Of a stretch of 64,000 nucleotides of DNA, positions 1 through 7,697 are shown piece by piece (within the stretch, counting starts at the first letter, position 1; every line of letters begins with the position of its first letter). This stretch comes from Actinoallomurus sp963850195 (GTDB lineage: Bacteria; Actinomycetota; Actinomycetes; Streptosporangiales; Streptosporangiaceae). The notes beneath the pieces are model-generated. The model saw nothing but the letters and a program-made list of their open reading frames with translations. It made no database searches and was not told the origin of the DNA. The translations under genes and the position numbers were made by a program. The stretch is taken from the NCBI GenBank assembly GCA_963850195.1, contig CAWKKD010000010.1:1-64000 (forward strand), in the 5' to 3' direction.

Positions 1-129
1 TCCTGTACACCGACGTTGAGCGGCGTGATGAATGTGGTACGGAGTTTCGAACATGGCATTTTGCGTCGGTTCGGTGGTTGGCGTCGGTGTGACGGCAGGA
101 TGGCCGGTATGGCTGAGCTACCAGGAGCC

Positions 130-1299
130 TGTAGGTGCCGAAAACTGTGTCACTTCATGCGACCTGGGCGTATTCGTGGAGGAGGCCGCCGAGCCGGTCT
201 CGTCGGATGACCGTGATGTCGGCGTCGACGGGTTGGGGCAGTGCCCGGAGTGGGCTGGCCTGGTTCAGGGCCCGGTGTGGACGATGGGTGTTGAAGTGGG
301 TCTCGTACTCGGAGAGGACCTTGCGCAGGTGGCGTTCGTTCATGATGAGGATCCGGTCGAGGAGTTCGCGGCGTATGCTGCCCACCCACCGTTCCATGAT
401 CGCGTTCATCCGCGGGGCCTGCGGAGCGGTGAGCACTACGCGGATGCCCTCAGCGGTGAACACCTGATCGAACAGCGTGGTGAACTTGCTGTCTCGGGCC
501 CTGATCAAAAATCGGAAGTCGCCGGCGCGATCGCCCAGGTCGAGCATCAGGTTGCGGGCTTGTTGGGCGGCCCATGCGGCCGTCGGGTTCGCTGTGACTC
601 CCAGCACGTGGACGCGGCGCGTGGCGTGTTCGACTATGGCGAAGCAGTACAGCCGGGCGAGAGTGATCGTCTCCACGCTGAAGAAGTCGCAGGCCAAGAT
701 CCCGGACGTCTGGGCCTTGAGAAACTGGGCCCAGGTCAGGTCACCGCGCTGAGGTGCTGGATCGAACCCGGTCTTCTTCAAAATGGCCCAGACGGTGGCC
801 GGGGAGACCTTCCGGCCCAGACCGGCAATCTCGTCTGCGATGCGGCGATATCCCCAGGTCGGGTTCTCGGCCGCTAACGCAGGATCAGGTCCCGGATCGT
901 GGGTCGGATCGGTGGTCGTCCTGGCCCGCGCTGGGGGTAGGTCCAGCGTCGCTTCACCAGGTCGGCGTGCCACCGCAGGAGCGTCCGCGGGGTGACGAAC
1001 AGGTGGTGCCGATGGTGCCAGGGGAGCAGCCGCGAGAGTGCGGAAAGGATCGCCCGGTCTGCCCACGATGGTCGGGGAGTCGCGACCTGGCGGCGGAGCA
1101 CCGCGAGCTGATGCCGCAATACCAAGATCTCTGCATCTTTGGACGTTTGCGATCGGGCGAGCAGCGCGATCCAGCCGAACACCCGTAAGACGATCAAGTA
1201 CAGCAGCCGCAGAGCCATCCTGCGATCCTGCCGGAGCCGAGCCACCGGCCACAGCGAAACCCCAGATCAAGCCCTGTGACACGATATTCGGCACCCACA
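130..1299 (-). mobile_element. Insertion sequence with integrase-type transposase, degenerate
   Basis: Seen: 24-bp imperfect terminal inverted repeats at 130-153 and 1276-1299 (20 of 24 match) beginning TGT(A/G)GGTGCCGAA, enclosing one minus-strand transposase gene. Element length is 1170 bp. The transposase resembles the one at 2.7-3.8 kb, so both belong to one broad rve/DDE integrase-type IS group (IS481/IS3-like). No clean target duplication is visible: flanks are GAGCC on the left and CGAGC on the right. The transposase is frameshifted, so the copy is probably inactive on its own. Confidence 0.85.
155..1218 (-). pseudogene. Frameshifted integrase-type transposase
   Basis: DDE integrase-type transposase in two reading frames. 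The N-terminal part (start about 1218, read to a TAG at 874-876) has the helix-turn-helix region with LRHQLAVLRRQV. The C-terminal part (about 885 to 155) carries ACDFF, RARDSKF and the glutamate of IMERW, i.e. an apparently intact D-D-E triad. At the junction the sequence reads CTGCGTTAGCGG. Adding one base before TTAGCG restores LRLAAENP, matching the intact relative at 2730-3797. A one-base deletion is the simplest reading. Programmed -1 frameshifting is possible, but no slippery heptamer is visible. Confidence 0.85.
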
Positions 1300-1402
1300 C
1301 GAGCTGTGCGAGCCCGCGTGGTGATCGGCGCAGGTGGTATCGCCGACGACCCAATCCCTATCTGTGACATTTCGGTCTACGCCTTGCGCTGCCCGGTCAG
1401 AC

Positions 1403-2536
1403 ATGAACCATAGAGCCATGAACGCCACGTGGTGGATCGCGCTCGTCGGCAGCTTGGCAGGCGTGGTCGGAGCAGCGGCAGCCGTCTTACAACTCTGGAA
1501 CGTTCGCCCGAAGCCGCATCGGCTCTGGCTGGTGGTGGCCGCGGTTTCGGCCGCATTGACGACCGCTGTTGTTATCGCCTTATTGGCCAGGCCATCAAAA
1601 ACGTCCGCGCTGAACGCATGCGCCACGGGGCACGGTGACCACTATCAAGATATGCCTGGTGGACAGTCACAGCCAAGCGGCTGGGCGCTTTACGCGTCGG
1701 ACGGCAATTTCCATCTGGTGCACCCTGGAAAGGGAGGCCGACTGTACCAGGTCTGCTTGTCACCGAACGGCAAGCAAAGCGTGCAAGACCTGGGTGGGAA
1801 GGTAGCGGGAACGCCTGCGATCGTCAACCACGATTCGCAATACATCGTATTCGCGCTCGACCCCGGCGGCGGACTATGGCAGCGAACGGCCCGTGCCGAC
1901 AAGTGGAATAAATGGAGTAGGGTCTCTACCAAATCCGGCGACCCGATCAAGGCAATGCGGGGCAGCGGCGTAAGCGCCACATGGATAGACAATGGGCCAC
2001 AGGTGTTCTTGATCGACCCGAATGGCCGCCTGTCTCGATCCTATTACTCGGTCTCCGGAGGCTGGCAATCGGAGAACCTGGACTCGATAGGGAAGTTCAC
2101 GGGTACCCCCGCAGTCGTCTACACCAGTGGAAAAATCGACCTTTTCGCCACTGATACCAATGGTCAGGTATTTCAACGTACGCATCATAGCGATACCGGC
2201 TGGGATGCATGGCATACCAACAAAGGTCGGACGTCAGGCGCGACTGTAACCGCCTTGAAAGGCGCGGGCGTTGCAGCGGGATTTGGGTCATCTCACCTGA
2301 GACTATTCAGCGTTGGCCCGACGAGCAGGGAACTATTTCAAACGTATTTCGATGCTTTGGGCTGGCACTCACAGGAGCTCAGGGGAAACGACCTCACCAG
2401 CACCCCTGCGGTGGCTATAAACGGCGACAGGATCGACGTCTTCGTCATCAATACGTCCGGCAACATCTACCAACACACTTCTCGAAATCAAATCTGGGAA
2501 AATGATTTTCATTTTATCTTCGACACACACCAATAA
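1403..2536 (+). CDS. Membrane-anchored beta-propeller/PLL-like protein, function unknown
   Basis: About 377 residues. The N-terminus has two hydrophobic segments (WWIALVGSLAGVVGAAAAVL and LWLVVAAVSAALTTAVVIAL) separated by a short KPHR loop. The rest is a series of about five repeats of roughly 50 residues with the pattern GTPA(V/I)V...(I/V)D(L/V)F..(D/N)..G.(V/I)(F/Y)Q(R/H)T, as in tectonin/PLL-type six-bladed propellers that bind sugars. A carbohydrate- or surface-binding role is inference. The start at 1403 gives the compact membrane anchor; an ATG at 1418 is also possible. Base composition is visibly less GC-rich than the neighbours, and the gene lies between two IS elements, suggesting transfer. 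Confidence 0.75.
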   Translation: MNHRAMNATWWIALVGSLAGVVGAAAAVLQLWNVRPKPHRLWLVVAAVSAALTTAVVIALLARPSKTSALNACATGHGDHYQDMPGGQSQPSGWALYASDGNFHLVHPGKGGRLYQVCLSPNGKQSVQDLGGKVAGTPAIVNHDSQYIVFALDPGGGLWQRTARADKWNKWSRVSTKSGDPIKAMRGSGVSATWIDNGPQVFLIDPNGRLSRSYYSVSGGWQSENLDSIGKFTGTPAVVYTSGKIDLFATDTNGQVFQRTHHSDTGWDAWHTNKGRTSGATVTALKGAGVAAGFGSSHLRLFSVGPTSRELFQTYFDALGWHSQELRGNDLTSTPAVAINGDRIDVFVINTSGNIYQHTSRNQIWENDFHFIFDTHQ

Positions 2537-2563
2537 TGTGAACCCTGGCCGTCGACGGGTCGC

Positions 2564-2661
2564 TCATCGGGTGGCCGCCCAGGTGATGACGGCCAGGACA
2601 TAGACCGCGGCGACGAGCGCAGCGACGGCGATGTACGCGACCGTGGTCCTGTCGTGTCGCG
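2564..2661 (-). pseudogene. C-terminal remnant of a small membrane protein cut by the IS
   Basis: Reading leftwards from the left end of the second IS (2662), an open frame encodes one hydrophobic helix (TTVAYIAVAALVAAVYVLAV followed by ITWAATR) and stops at 2564-2566. It enters directly from the IS end with no start codon, so it looks like the tail of a gene truncated by insertion or adjacent deletion. The matching 5' part is not found on the other IS flank, where unrelated recombinase sequence begins. Confidence 0.45.
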
Positions 2662-3881
2662 TGTGGGGCTTCAATATTCGGGTTGGGTCTGTGACCAGCA
2701 GGTTCGCGTTGGCTTGAGTGTCGTGTTCGTCACGCAGCGTTGCGGTACTCGTTGATCAGACCGCCGAGCAGTCGTGTCCTGCGGATGGTGAGGTTGTCGC
2801 TGGCCGGGATCGTCTGGGGTGGGGGAGCGGGCGGTCGCTGGGCCAGGGAGCGGTGTGGGCGATGACCGTTGAAATGGCCTGCGTAGGTCTTCAGTACGGT
2901 TTCCAGATGGTGCTGGGAGTAGATCAGTAGCCGGTCGGTGCACTCGCGGCGGGCACTCAAGATCCACCGTTCGGCGAAGGCGTTGGCTTTCGGGGTCTGG
3001 GGAGGGGTGCGCAGTACCCGGATGCCGGCTGCGCCGAAAACGGCGTCGAAGGCGCCAGTGAATTTAGTGTCACGGTCGCGGATCAGAAAGCGGAAGTCTT
3101 TGGCTCGCTCGTCCAGGTCTATCAGCAGGTTCCGGGCTTGTTGGGTGACCCACGGGCCGGTCGGGTGCCGGGTCGCGCCCAGGACATGGACACGGCGACT
3201 GGCGATCTCCACCACGAAGAACACATAAATGCGCTGGAAGAAGACGGTGTCGACGGTGAAGAAATCACATGCGAGGACGCCCGCCGCCTGAGCACGCAGG
3301 AACGTGGCCCAGGAGGCATCGACCCTGCGCGGCGCGGGATCGACGCTGGCTTGATGCAGGATCCGCCAGACGGTCGCGGCCCCGACCCGGTAGCCCAACC
3401 CGAGCAGCTCACCCTGGATCCGTCTGTGCCCCCAGGACGGATTCTCCGCCGCCAGGCGCAACACCAGCTGGCGGATCTCGGCCCGGACCGGCGGCCGTCC
3501 CGGCGTCTTGCGCGGGTAGGTCCATTTCCTGGCGATCAGCTCACGGTGCCACCGCAACAACGTTCCCGGTGTCACGACGAATGCGTTCCAGCGGGCCCGC
3601 GGCAGCAATCGCGATAACGAGGCGAGCAGTACTCGGTCTGCCGGCTCCAGCGCAGGGCGGTTGACCTGCCGGCGCAGCACCGCGAGCTGATGACGCAGTA
3701 CGAGGATCTCGATGTCCTTGGCGGCGTCACCGCGGATCCGCAGCAGCATCACACCGAGAGTGTTCCGCGTCAGGCCGTACAACAGCGACCACACCATGGC
3801 GATCCAGCCTGCCCGACGTTCGCGTGATCCCGCCAGGAAACCAGCAGGTCAGTACCTAAATCGGGATTCTGGAGCCCCACA
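2662..3881 (-). mobile_element. Insertion sequence with intact integrase-type transposase
   Basis: Terminal inverted repeats start TGTGGGGCT at both ends (2662 onward and 3881 backward). The first nine bases are perfect and similarity decays over about 35 bp, closing on TGACC in both arms. Length is 1220 bp, with one intact minus-strand transposase. No target duplication is seen. The left flank is a truncated membrane-protein gene and the right flank a truncated tyrosine recombinase, so a deletion probably accompanied or followed insertion. Confidence 0.85.
2730..3797 (-). CDS. Integrase-type (rve/DDE) transposase
   Basis: Intact 355-residue transposase. The N-terminal helix-turn-helix region contains EILVLRHQLAVLRRQV and a second DNA-binding part TPGTLLRWHRELIARKWTYP. 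The rve catalytic core carries the triad: D in LACDFFTVD, D in RDRDTKF, E in FAERW. A GHRPHRSL motif near the C-terminus is typical of IS3/IS481-like integrases. It catalyses cutting and joining of the IS ends. It is the sole gene of the IS at 2662-3881 and the intact relative of the broken transposase at 155-1218. Confidence 0.93.
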   Translation of the reverse strand: MVWSLLYGLTRNTLGVMLLRIRGDAAKDIEILVLRHQLAVLRRQVNRPALEPADRVLLASLSRLLPRARWNAFVVTPGTLLRWHRELIARKWTYPRKTPGRPPVRAEIRQLVLRLAAENPSWGHRRIQGELLGLGYRVGAATVWRILHQASVDPAPRRVDASWATFLRAQAAGVLACDFFTVDTVFFQRIYVFFVVEIASRRVHVLGATRHPTGPWVTQQARNLLIDLDERAKDFRFLIRDRDTKFTGAFDAVFGAAGIRVLRTPPQTPKANAFAERWILSARRECTDRLLIYSQHHLETVLKTYAGHFNGHRPHRSLAQRPPAPPPQTIPASDNLTIRRTRLLGGLINEYRNAA

Positions 3882-3883
3882 CC

Positions 3884-4039
3884 CTGCTCGACGAAGCCGG
3901 CCACCCGGACGTCATCGTGCACGAACGAATGGGGCACCAGATGCCTGGGATCGGCGGCGTCTACAGCCACGTCACCGCCGCCATGCGTAAACGACTGATC
4001 ACCGACCTGCAGCGCCGATGGATCAACCTCATTAAATGA
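3884..4039 (+). pseudogene. C-terminal remnant of a tyrosine recombinase (element integrase)
   Basis: Open frame of 51 codons entering directly from the IS right end: LLDEAGHPDVIVHERMGH, then GIGGVYSHVTAAMRKRL and a TGA at 4037-4039. ERMGH followed by GVYSHV is the end of the catalytic domain of actinobacterial tyrosine recombinases: the (L/M)GH histidine and the tyrosine region (GVYSHVT). The N-terminal part and the upstream catalytic arginine are missing, removed by the IS at 3881. It lies about 200 bp from the 3' end of tRNA-Val(GAC), the usual place for the integrase of an element inserted at a tRNA gene. Confidence 0.8.
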
Positions 4040-4089
4040 ACGCGCCCGGACATGACCGCAACCCACGCAAGCAACCCAGAAACCCCGGA

Positions 4090-4176
4090 CCGGGAGCACT
4101 GCTCCCGGTGACCACAAACCCACGAATGGGTTGTGTCCCGGGCCCCGGGGAGCAGTCTGCTCCCGATTTGCTCCCG
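4090..4176. repeat. Cluster of five TGCTCCCG motifs, including two palindromes
   Basis: Between the recombinase remnant and the tRNA terminator are five copies of TGCTCCCG or its complement, one with a final C: 4091-4098, 4100-4107, 4147-4154, 4158-4165 and 4169-4176. The first pair forms a 19-bp palindrome (4090-4108). The second pair forms GGGAGCA-GTC-TGCTCCC (4148-4164). Repeated short motifs beside an integrase and a tRNA attachment site are what arm-type integrase or excisionase binding sites look like; that role is inference. Confidence 0.5.
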
Positions 4177-4202
4177 ATCGTGCGCCCAACTGCGCTAAAA
4201 CC

Positions 4203-4240
4203 AAAAATCCCCAGACCAGACACTAGGTCTGACCTGGGGA
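4203..4240 (-). terminator. Rho-independent terminator of the tRNA cluster
   Basis: On the minus strand a 14-bp stem (arms 4227-4240 and 4208-4221, 12 of 14 paired) with a 5-nt loop (4222-4226) is followed by TTTTT (4207 to 4203). It lies immediately after the 3' end of tRNA-Val(GAC), so it closes the Gly-Cys-Val transcript. Confidence 0.85.
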
Positions 4241-4244
4241 AATG

Positions 4245-4319
4245 TGGTGGGCGATACTGGGATTGAACCAGTGACCTCTACCGTGTCAAGGTAGCGCTCT
4301 CCCACTGAGCTAATCGCCC
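4245..4319 (-). tRNA. tRNA-Val (GAC)
   Basis: Folds as a standard cloverleaf: acceptor GGGCGAT/ATCGCCC, D-loop TAGCTCAGTGGGAGAG, anticodon loop TTGACAC (anticodon GAC), T-loop GGTTCAATCCC, discriminator A, and an encoded CCA at 4247-4245. It is the last gene of the minus-strand cluster Gly-Cys-Val. The recombinase remnant beyond its 3' end suggests that this tRNA served as an integration site. Confidence 0.97.
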
Positions 4320-4341
4320 CTGCAAAAAACCAAGCGTTCAG

Positions 4342-4412
4342 AGGTGGAGACGGGATTTGAACCCGTGTACACGGCTTTGCAGGCCGTTGCCTCGCCTCTC
4401 GGCCACTCCACC
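4342..4412 (-). tRNA. tRNA-Cys (GCA)
   Basis: 71-nt cloverleaf with acceptor GGTGGAG/CTCCACC, anticodon stem ACGGC/GCCGT, loop CTGCAAA (anticodon GCA) and T-arm ACGGGTTCAAATCCCGT; no encoded CCA. Middle gene of the minus-strand cluster, 22 nt upstream of tRNA-Val. Confidence 0.97.
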
Positions 4413-4440
4413 GAGTGAGGTCCTCGGCAAGACCTCTCCG

Positions 4441-4513
4441 AGCGGACGACGGGATTCGAACCCGCGACCCTCACCTTGGCAAGGTGATGCTCTACCAGCT
4501 GAGCCACGTCCGC
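4441..4513 (-). tRNA. tRNA-Gly (GCC)
   Basis: 73-nt cloverleaf with acceptor GCGGACG/CGTCCGC, anticodon stem TCACC/GGTGA, loop TTGCCAA (anticodon GCC) and T-arm GCGGGTTCGAATCCCGT; no encoded CCA. First gene of the minus-strand Gly-Cys-Val cluster, an order common in actinomycetes. Confidence 0.97.
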
Positions 4514-4553
4514 GTGTGACCTCCGGGGTCTCCCCCTTGCGGCGACGGGCTAA

Positions 4554-4583
4554 ACATTAGCGGATACTCGCCCCTACGCCCAA
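4554..4583 (-). promoter_or_regulatory. Candidate promoter of the tRNA cluster
   Basis: On the minus strand TTGGGC (4583-4578) and TAATGT (4559-4554) are separated by 18 bp, about 40 bp upstream of the mature 5' end of tRNA-Gly. Position and spacing fit a sigma-70-type promoter; neither box is perfect. Confidence 0.4.
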
Positions 4584-4657
4584 CTCGGTTAGCCGGGACG
4601 GCGCGGCCTGTGGATGCTTCGATGTTCGTCCAAACGTCCTGGGCGTACGGTCGGGGC

Positions 4658-5377
4658 ATGTCCGTACCGTACGGGTCCGATTTCGCCCCGATGGCCGCGC
4701 TGCTCGCGGATCGTGCTCGGGCGGCGATGTTGACCGCTCTGCTGGACGGGCGGCCGTTGTCGGCGGGGGAGTTGGCGCGTACGGCCGGGGTGAGTGCGGC
4801 TACGGCGAGTTCGCATCTGGGGAAGCTGCTCACCGGCGAGCTGGTGACCGTCGTGCAGCAGGGGCGGCATCGGTACTACCGGCTGAAGGGGGACGATGTC
4901 GCCCGGGTGATCGAGGCGCTGAGCGTGATCAGTCCCTGTGTGGAGGTGCGCGGCCTGAAGCAGTCGCGGCAGGCGGAGGCGTTGCGGATGGCGCGTACGT
5001 GTTACGACCATCTGGCGGGGCAGGCGGGGACGGCGTTGTTCGAGGCGCTGGTGACGCGTGGGCTGATCGAGTCCGTGGTGGCGGCGTACGACGAGCCGAT
5101 CCGGAGCGCGTATGAGGTGACGGAGAAGGGCGAGCGGCAGTTCGGTGTGGTGGGCGTGGACGTCGCGAGCCTGCGCGGGACGCGGCGGAGGTTCGCGGGG
5201 CACTGTCTGGACTGGACGGAGCGCAGGCCGCACCTGAACGGGGCGTTGGGGGCCGCGCTGACGGAGAGCCTGGTTGAGCTCGGCTGGTTCGATCGTGGCG
5301 CCACACGGCGGGCCCTCGTGCTGACGGAGAAGGGGCGTGGCGGGCTGGCGGACGTGTTCGGTTGCGTTCTGGACTGA
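4658..5377 (+). CDS. ArsR-like winged-helix transcriptional regulator
   Basis: 239 residues. Residues ~8-75 form an ArsR-type winged helix: LADRARAAMLTALLDGRPLS, then ELARTAGVSAATASSHLGKL, and the wing QQGRHRYYRL. The C-terminal half (ARTCYDHLAGQAGTALFEAL and GHCLDWTERRPHLNGALGAA) is an extra domain, as in the longer actinobacterial helix-turn-helix proteins of this type. Its conserved cysteines might sense metal or redox, but no known metal site can be assigned. The start at 4658 places the helix-turn-helix at the usual N-terminal distance; an ATG at 4610 would add 16 unconserved residues. Transcribed alone. Confidence 0.85.
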   Translation: MSVPYGSDFAPMAALLADRARAAMLTALLDGRPLSAGELARTAGVSAATASSHLGKLLTGELVTVVQQGRHRYYRLKGDDVARVIEALSVISPCVEVRGLKQSRQAEALRMARTCYDHLAGQAGTALFEALVTRGLIESVVAAYDEPIRSAYEVTEKGERQFGVVGVDVASLRGTRRRFAGHCLDWTERRPHLNGALGAALTESLVELGWFDRGATRRALVLTEKGRGGLADVFGCVLD

Positions 5378-5567
5378 CCCGCACCGAACGGAAGAAAGCC
5401 CTGGAAGAAAAGGAACCGGCCCGTTCAACCCTGCGTCGGACAGGACCGTGAGCTGGTCAGTGATGGCTATGACCATCTTGTCCGGTCCTGGGATTTGTGC
5501 GCCTTGAACACATTAGGGTGACCCTTGCGCCACAGATGAGTCAGGCGCGTACCGGAGGGGTGCAGCG

Positions 5568-7697
5568 GTGAGCGGGGAGCGTAGGTTCTTTCGGCGCGAT
5601 CGTCTGACGGGGCATATCGCGATCGGCGTGGTCGGTGTTCTGTGCGCCGCGGCCGTGGTGTTCGGGGTCGGAATGGCGAGCGCCAAATATCATCTCGCCG
5701 ATGTCGGGGGTTGGCTCACCTCGTCACAGAAGGGCGAGCTCGTCCACGTCAACGGCCTTTCGGGGAAGGTCGATGGCAAGGTCACGCTGTCGGGTACGTC
5801 GGGGCACCGGCTGAAGGTCGTCCAGCAGGGCGGCGTGGTCCTGATCGTCGACGAGCAGACCGGCGTGATCAGCCGGGTCGACCCGGCGCACCTGAACGTC
5901 GTGCAGGGCGCGGTCTACCGCGGCGCCGCGGGCATGCAGGTCGTCTCGGGGTCCGGCGCGGCGTACGCCCTGGACCAGACGCGGGGCAGCGTCCAGCGGC
6001 TCGACCCGATGACGCTGGCCACCCTGGGCAGTCCGCTGGGCCTGACGGGCCCGCTGGGCGCGGGCGCGATCGACGCCACGTCGGCGCTGTGGGTACCGGT
6101 GCCGGCGAACGGTCAGGCGGCGTCGGTACGGAGCGGCCAGGCGCAGCAGCCGGTCGGCATCGGGCGCGCGGGCGACGACCTCGCCCTGACGATCGCGGCG
6201 GGCGCCGCCGTGATCACCGACTTCACCGCCGGGCAGAGCGTCATCCTGGGCCCGGACGGCACCCGGACCAACGTCAAACTTCCCTCGACCATCGCGGGTG
6301 CGGGCAAGGGCATCGTGATGGCGCCGGCCACCACCGACGGCCAGCTCGTACCGCTCCTCGCGGACGGTTCCCTGGTCGTGCTGAACTCCGGCAGCGGCAC
6401 GCTGAGCAGCGTCGCGCTGCAGCTGCCGAGGCAGCACCGGCTGGCCGCACCGCAGGCGCTCGGCCAGAAGGTCTACATCCCGGACCAGAGCTCGGGCAGC
6501 CTGCTCGTGTACGACGCGACGACCAACCGGATGGACCAGCAGGTTCCGGTCACGGGACGACCCGGGATGCTGGACGCGTTCGTCAAGGACGGCCTGCTCT
6601 GGGTGAACGGCCCGGACAGCGCCAAGGCGGTCGTGGTGGACGGGTCGGGCGCGCACCACCCGATCCAGAAGTACTCACCGGACGTGCCGGGCAACGCGAA
6701 CAACCCGATCCCGAAGTCCGGTACGCCGGGCGGCCGGAACGGCCGTCCCAGCCCGGGCGGCCACGGCAAGGGCGGCTCGCACCCGCGCATCCCGATCATC
6801 CACCACAAGCCGGACCCGCCGAAGGTCACGCCGCCGAACGCCCCGGCCAACCTGCGCGCCGCCGCGCAGCCCGACGGCAGCATCAAGATCGACTTCCAGC
6901 CGGGTGGCGGCGGGCATGCGACCGGCTTCAAGCTGCTGGCACCGCCCGGGCTCGTGGCGACGCCGAAGCAGATCGGCCCGAACGGCCCGGACTTCACCTT
7001 CACGGCGACGGGCGGCACCTGCGGCGCGGAGTACCAGTTCGCGGTGGCCGCGCTCTACCAGAACCGCGACCACGCCTCCGAGGTCGACTCTGGCTACACC
7101 CCGCAGACGCTGTCGTGCACCGAGCCGGGCTCCCCGGCCGGCGTGACGGCGAACGGCACCGCGCAGGGGCTCCAGGTCGGCTGGCAGACGCCGCCGGACG
7201 GCGCCGCCAAAAAGATCACGTACTCGGTCGACGTGACCGGCCCGAAGACCGCTTCGAACCCGAACGTCGCCGGGACCTCGATCACGTTCCCGCAGATCTG
7301 GAAGAACGGGACGTACACCGCCCGGGTGACCGCGAAGAACCCGGCCGGCGCGCGGACCAGCCCGGTGACCAGGACGGTCAGCGGCCCACCGCAGCACTAC
7401 GTCGGCCAGCACGCAGGCAACCCCGGCGACCAGAGCTGGCTGCACGCGACCGTGAACAACGAGACGACCAGCAACTACATCACCAACTACAACGGCCGGC
7501 AGTTGCAGGTCGACTGCCAGAAGACCGGCGCGACCTTCACGCACAGCGGCGCGAGCGCCTACTACTCCGGCAACATGTGGGACTACGTCCACTACGCGGG
7601 CAAGCAGGGCTACCTGATCGGCTATCTGGTCGCCACACCGAGGCAGCCGGACTGGCAGAACTACGCGGGCCTGCCGCTGTGGGAGTGTGCCGGCTGA
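5568..7697 (+). CDS. Membrane-anchored protein with propeller-like and two FN3 domains
   Basis: 709 residues, GTG start with the Shine-Dalgarno GGAGGGG about 10 nt upstream. One transmembrane helix at ~16-36 is followed by a large extracytoplasmic part: a repeat region resembling a beta-propeller (~40-370), a Pro/Gly-rich linker with many Gly, His and Lys residues (~375-420), two fibronectin type III domains (~422-515 and ~520-612) and a conserved tail. Its stop overlaps the next start (ATGA at 7696-7699), so it is translationally coupled to moxR. The facing Ser/Thr kinase also ends in an external FN3-like domain. Surface sensing or scaffolding for the MoxR system is inference. Confidence 0.8.
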   Translation: MSGERRFFRRDRLTGHIAIGVVGVLCAAAVVFGVGMASAKYHLADVGGWLTSSQKGELVHVNGLSGKVDGKVTLSGTSGHRLKVVQQGGVVLIVDEQTGVISRVDPAHLNVVQGAVYRGAAGMQVVSGSGAAYALDQTRGSVQRLDPMTLATLGSPLGLTGPLGAGAIDATSALWVPVPANGQAASVRSGQAQQPVGIGRAGDDLALTIAAGAAVITDFTAGQSVILGPDGTRTNVKLPSTIAGAGKGIVMAPATTDGQLVPLLADGSLVVLNSGSGTLSSVALQLPRQHRLAAPQALGQKVYIPDQSSGSLLVYDATTNRMDQQVPVTGRPGMLDAFVKDGLLWVNGPDSAKAVVVDGSGAHHPIQKYSPDVPGNANNPIPKSGTPGGRNGRPSPGGHGKGGSHPRIPIIHHKPDPPKVTPPNAPANLRAAAQPDGSIKIDFQPGGGGHATGFKLLAPPGLVATPKQIGPNGPDFTFTATGGTCGAEYQFAVAALYQNRDHASEVDSGYTPQTLSCTEPGSPAGVTANGTAQGLQVGWQTPPDGAAKKITYSVDVTGPKTASNPNVAGTSITFPQIWKNGTYTARVTAKNPAGARTSPVTRTVSGPPQHYVGQHAGNPGDQSWLHATVNNETTSNYITNYNGRQLQVDCQKTGATFTHSGASAYYSGNMWDYVHYAGKQGYLIGYLVATPRQPDWQNYAGLPLWECAG

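Noticed and set aside
122..1307. A target-site duplication for the first IS
   Set aside because: GAGC occurs on both flanks but offset by one base on each side; not a clean duplication next to the inverted repeats.
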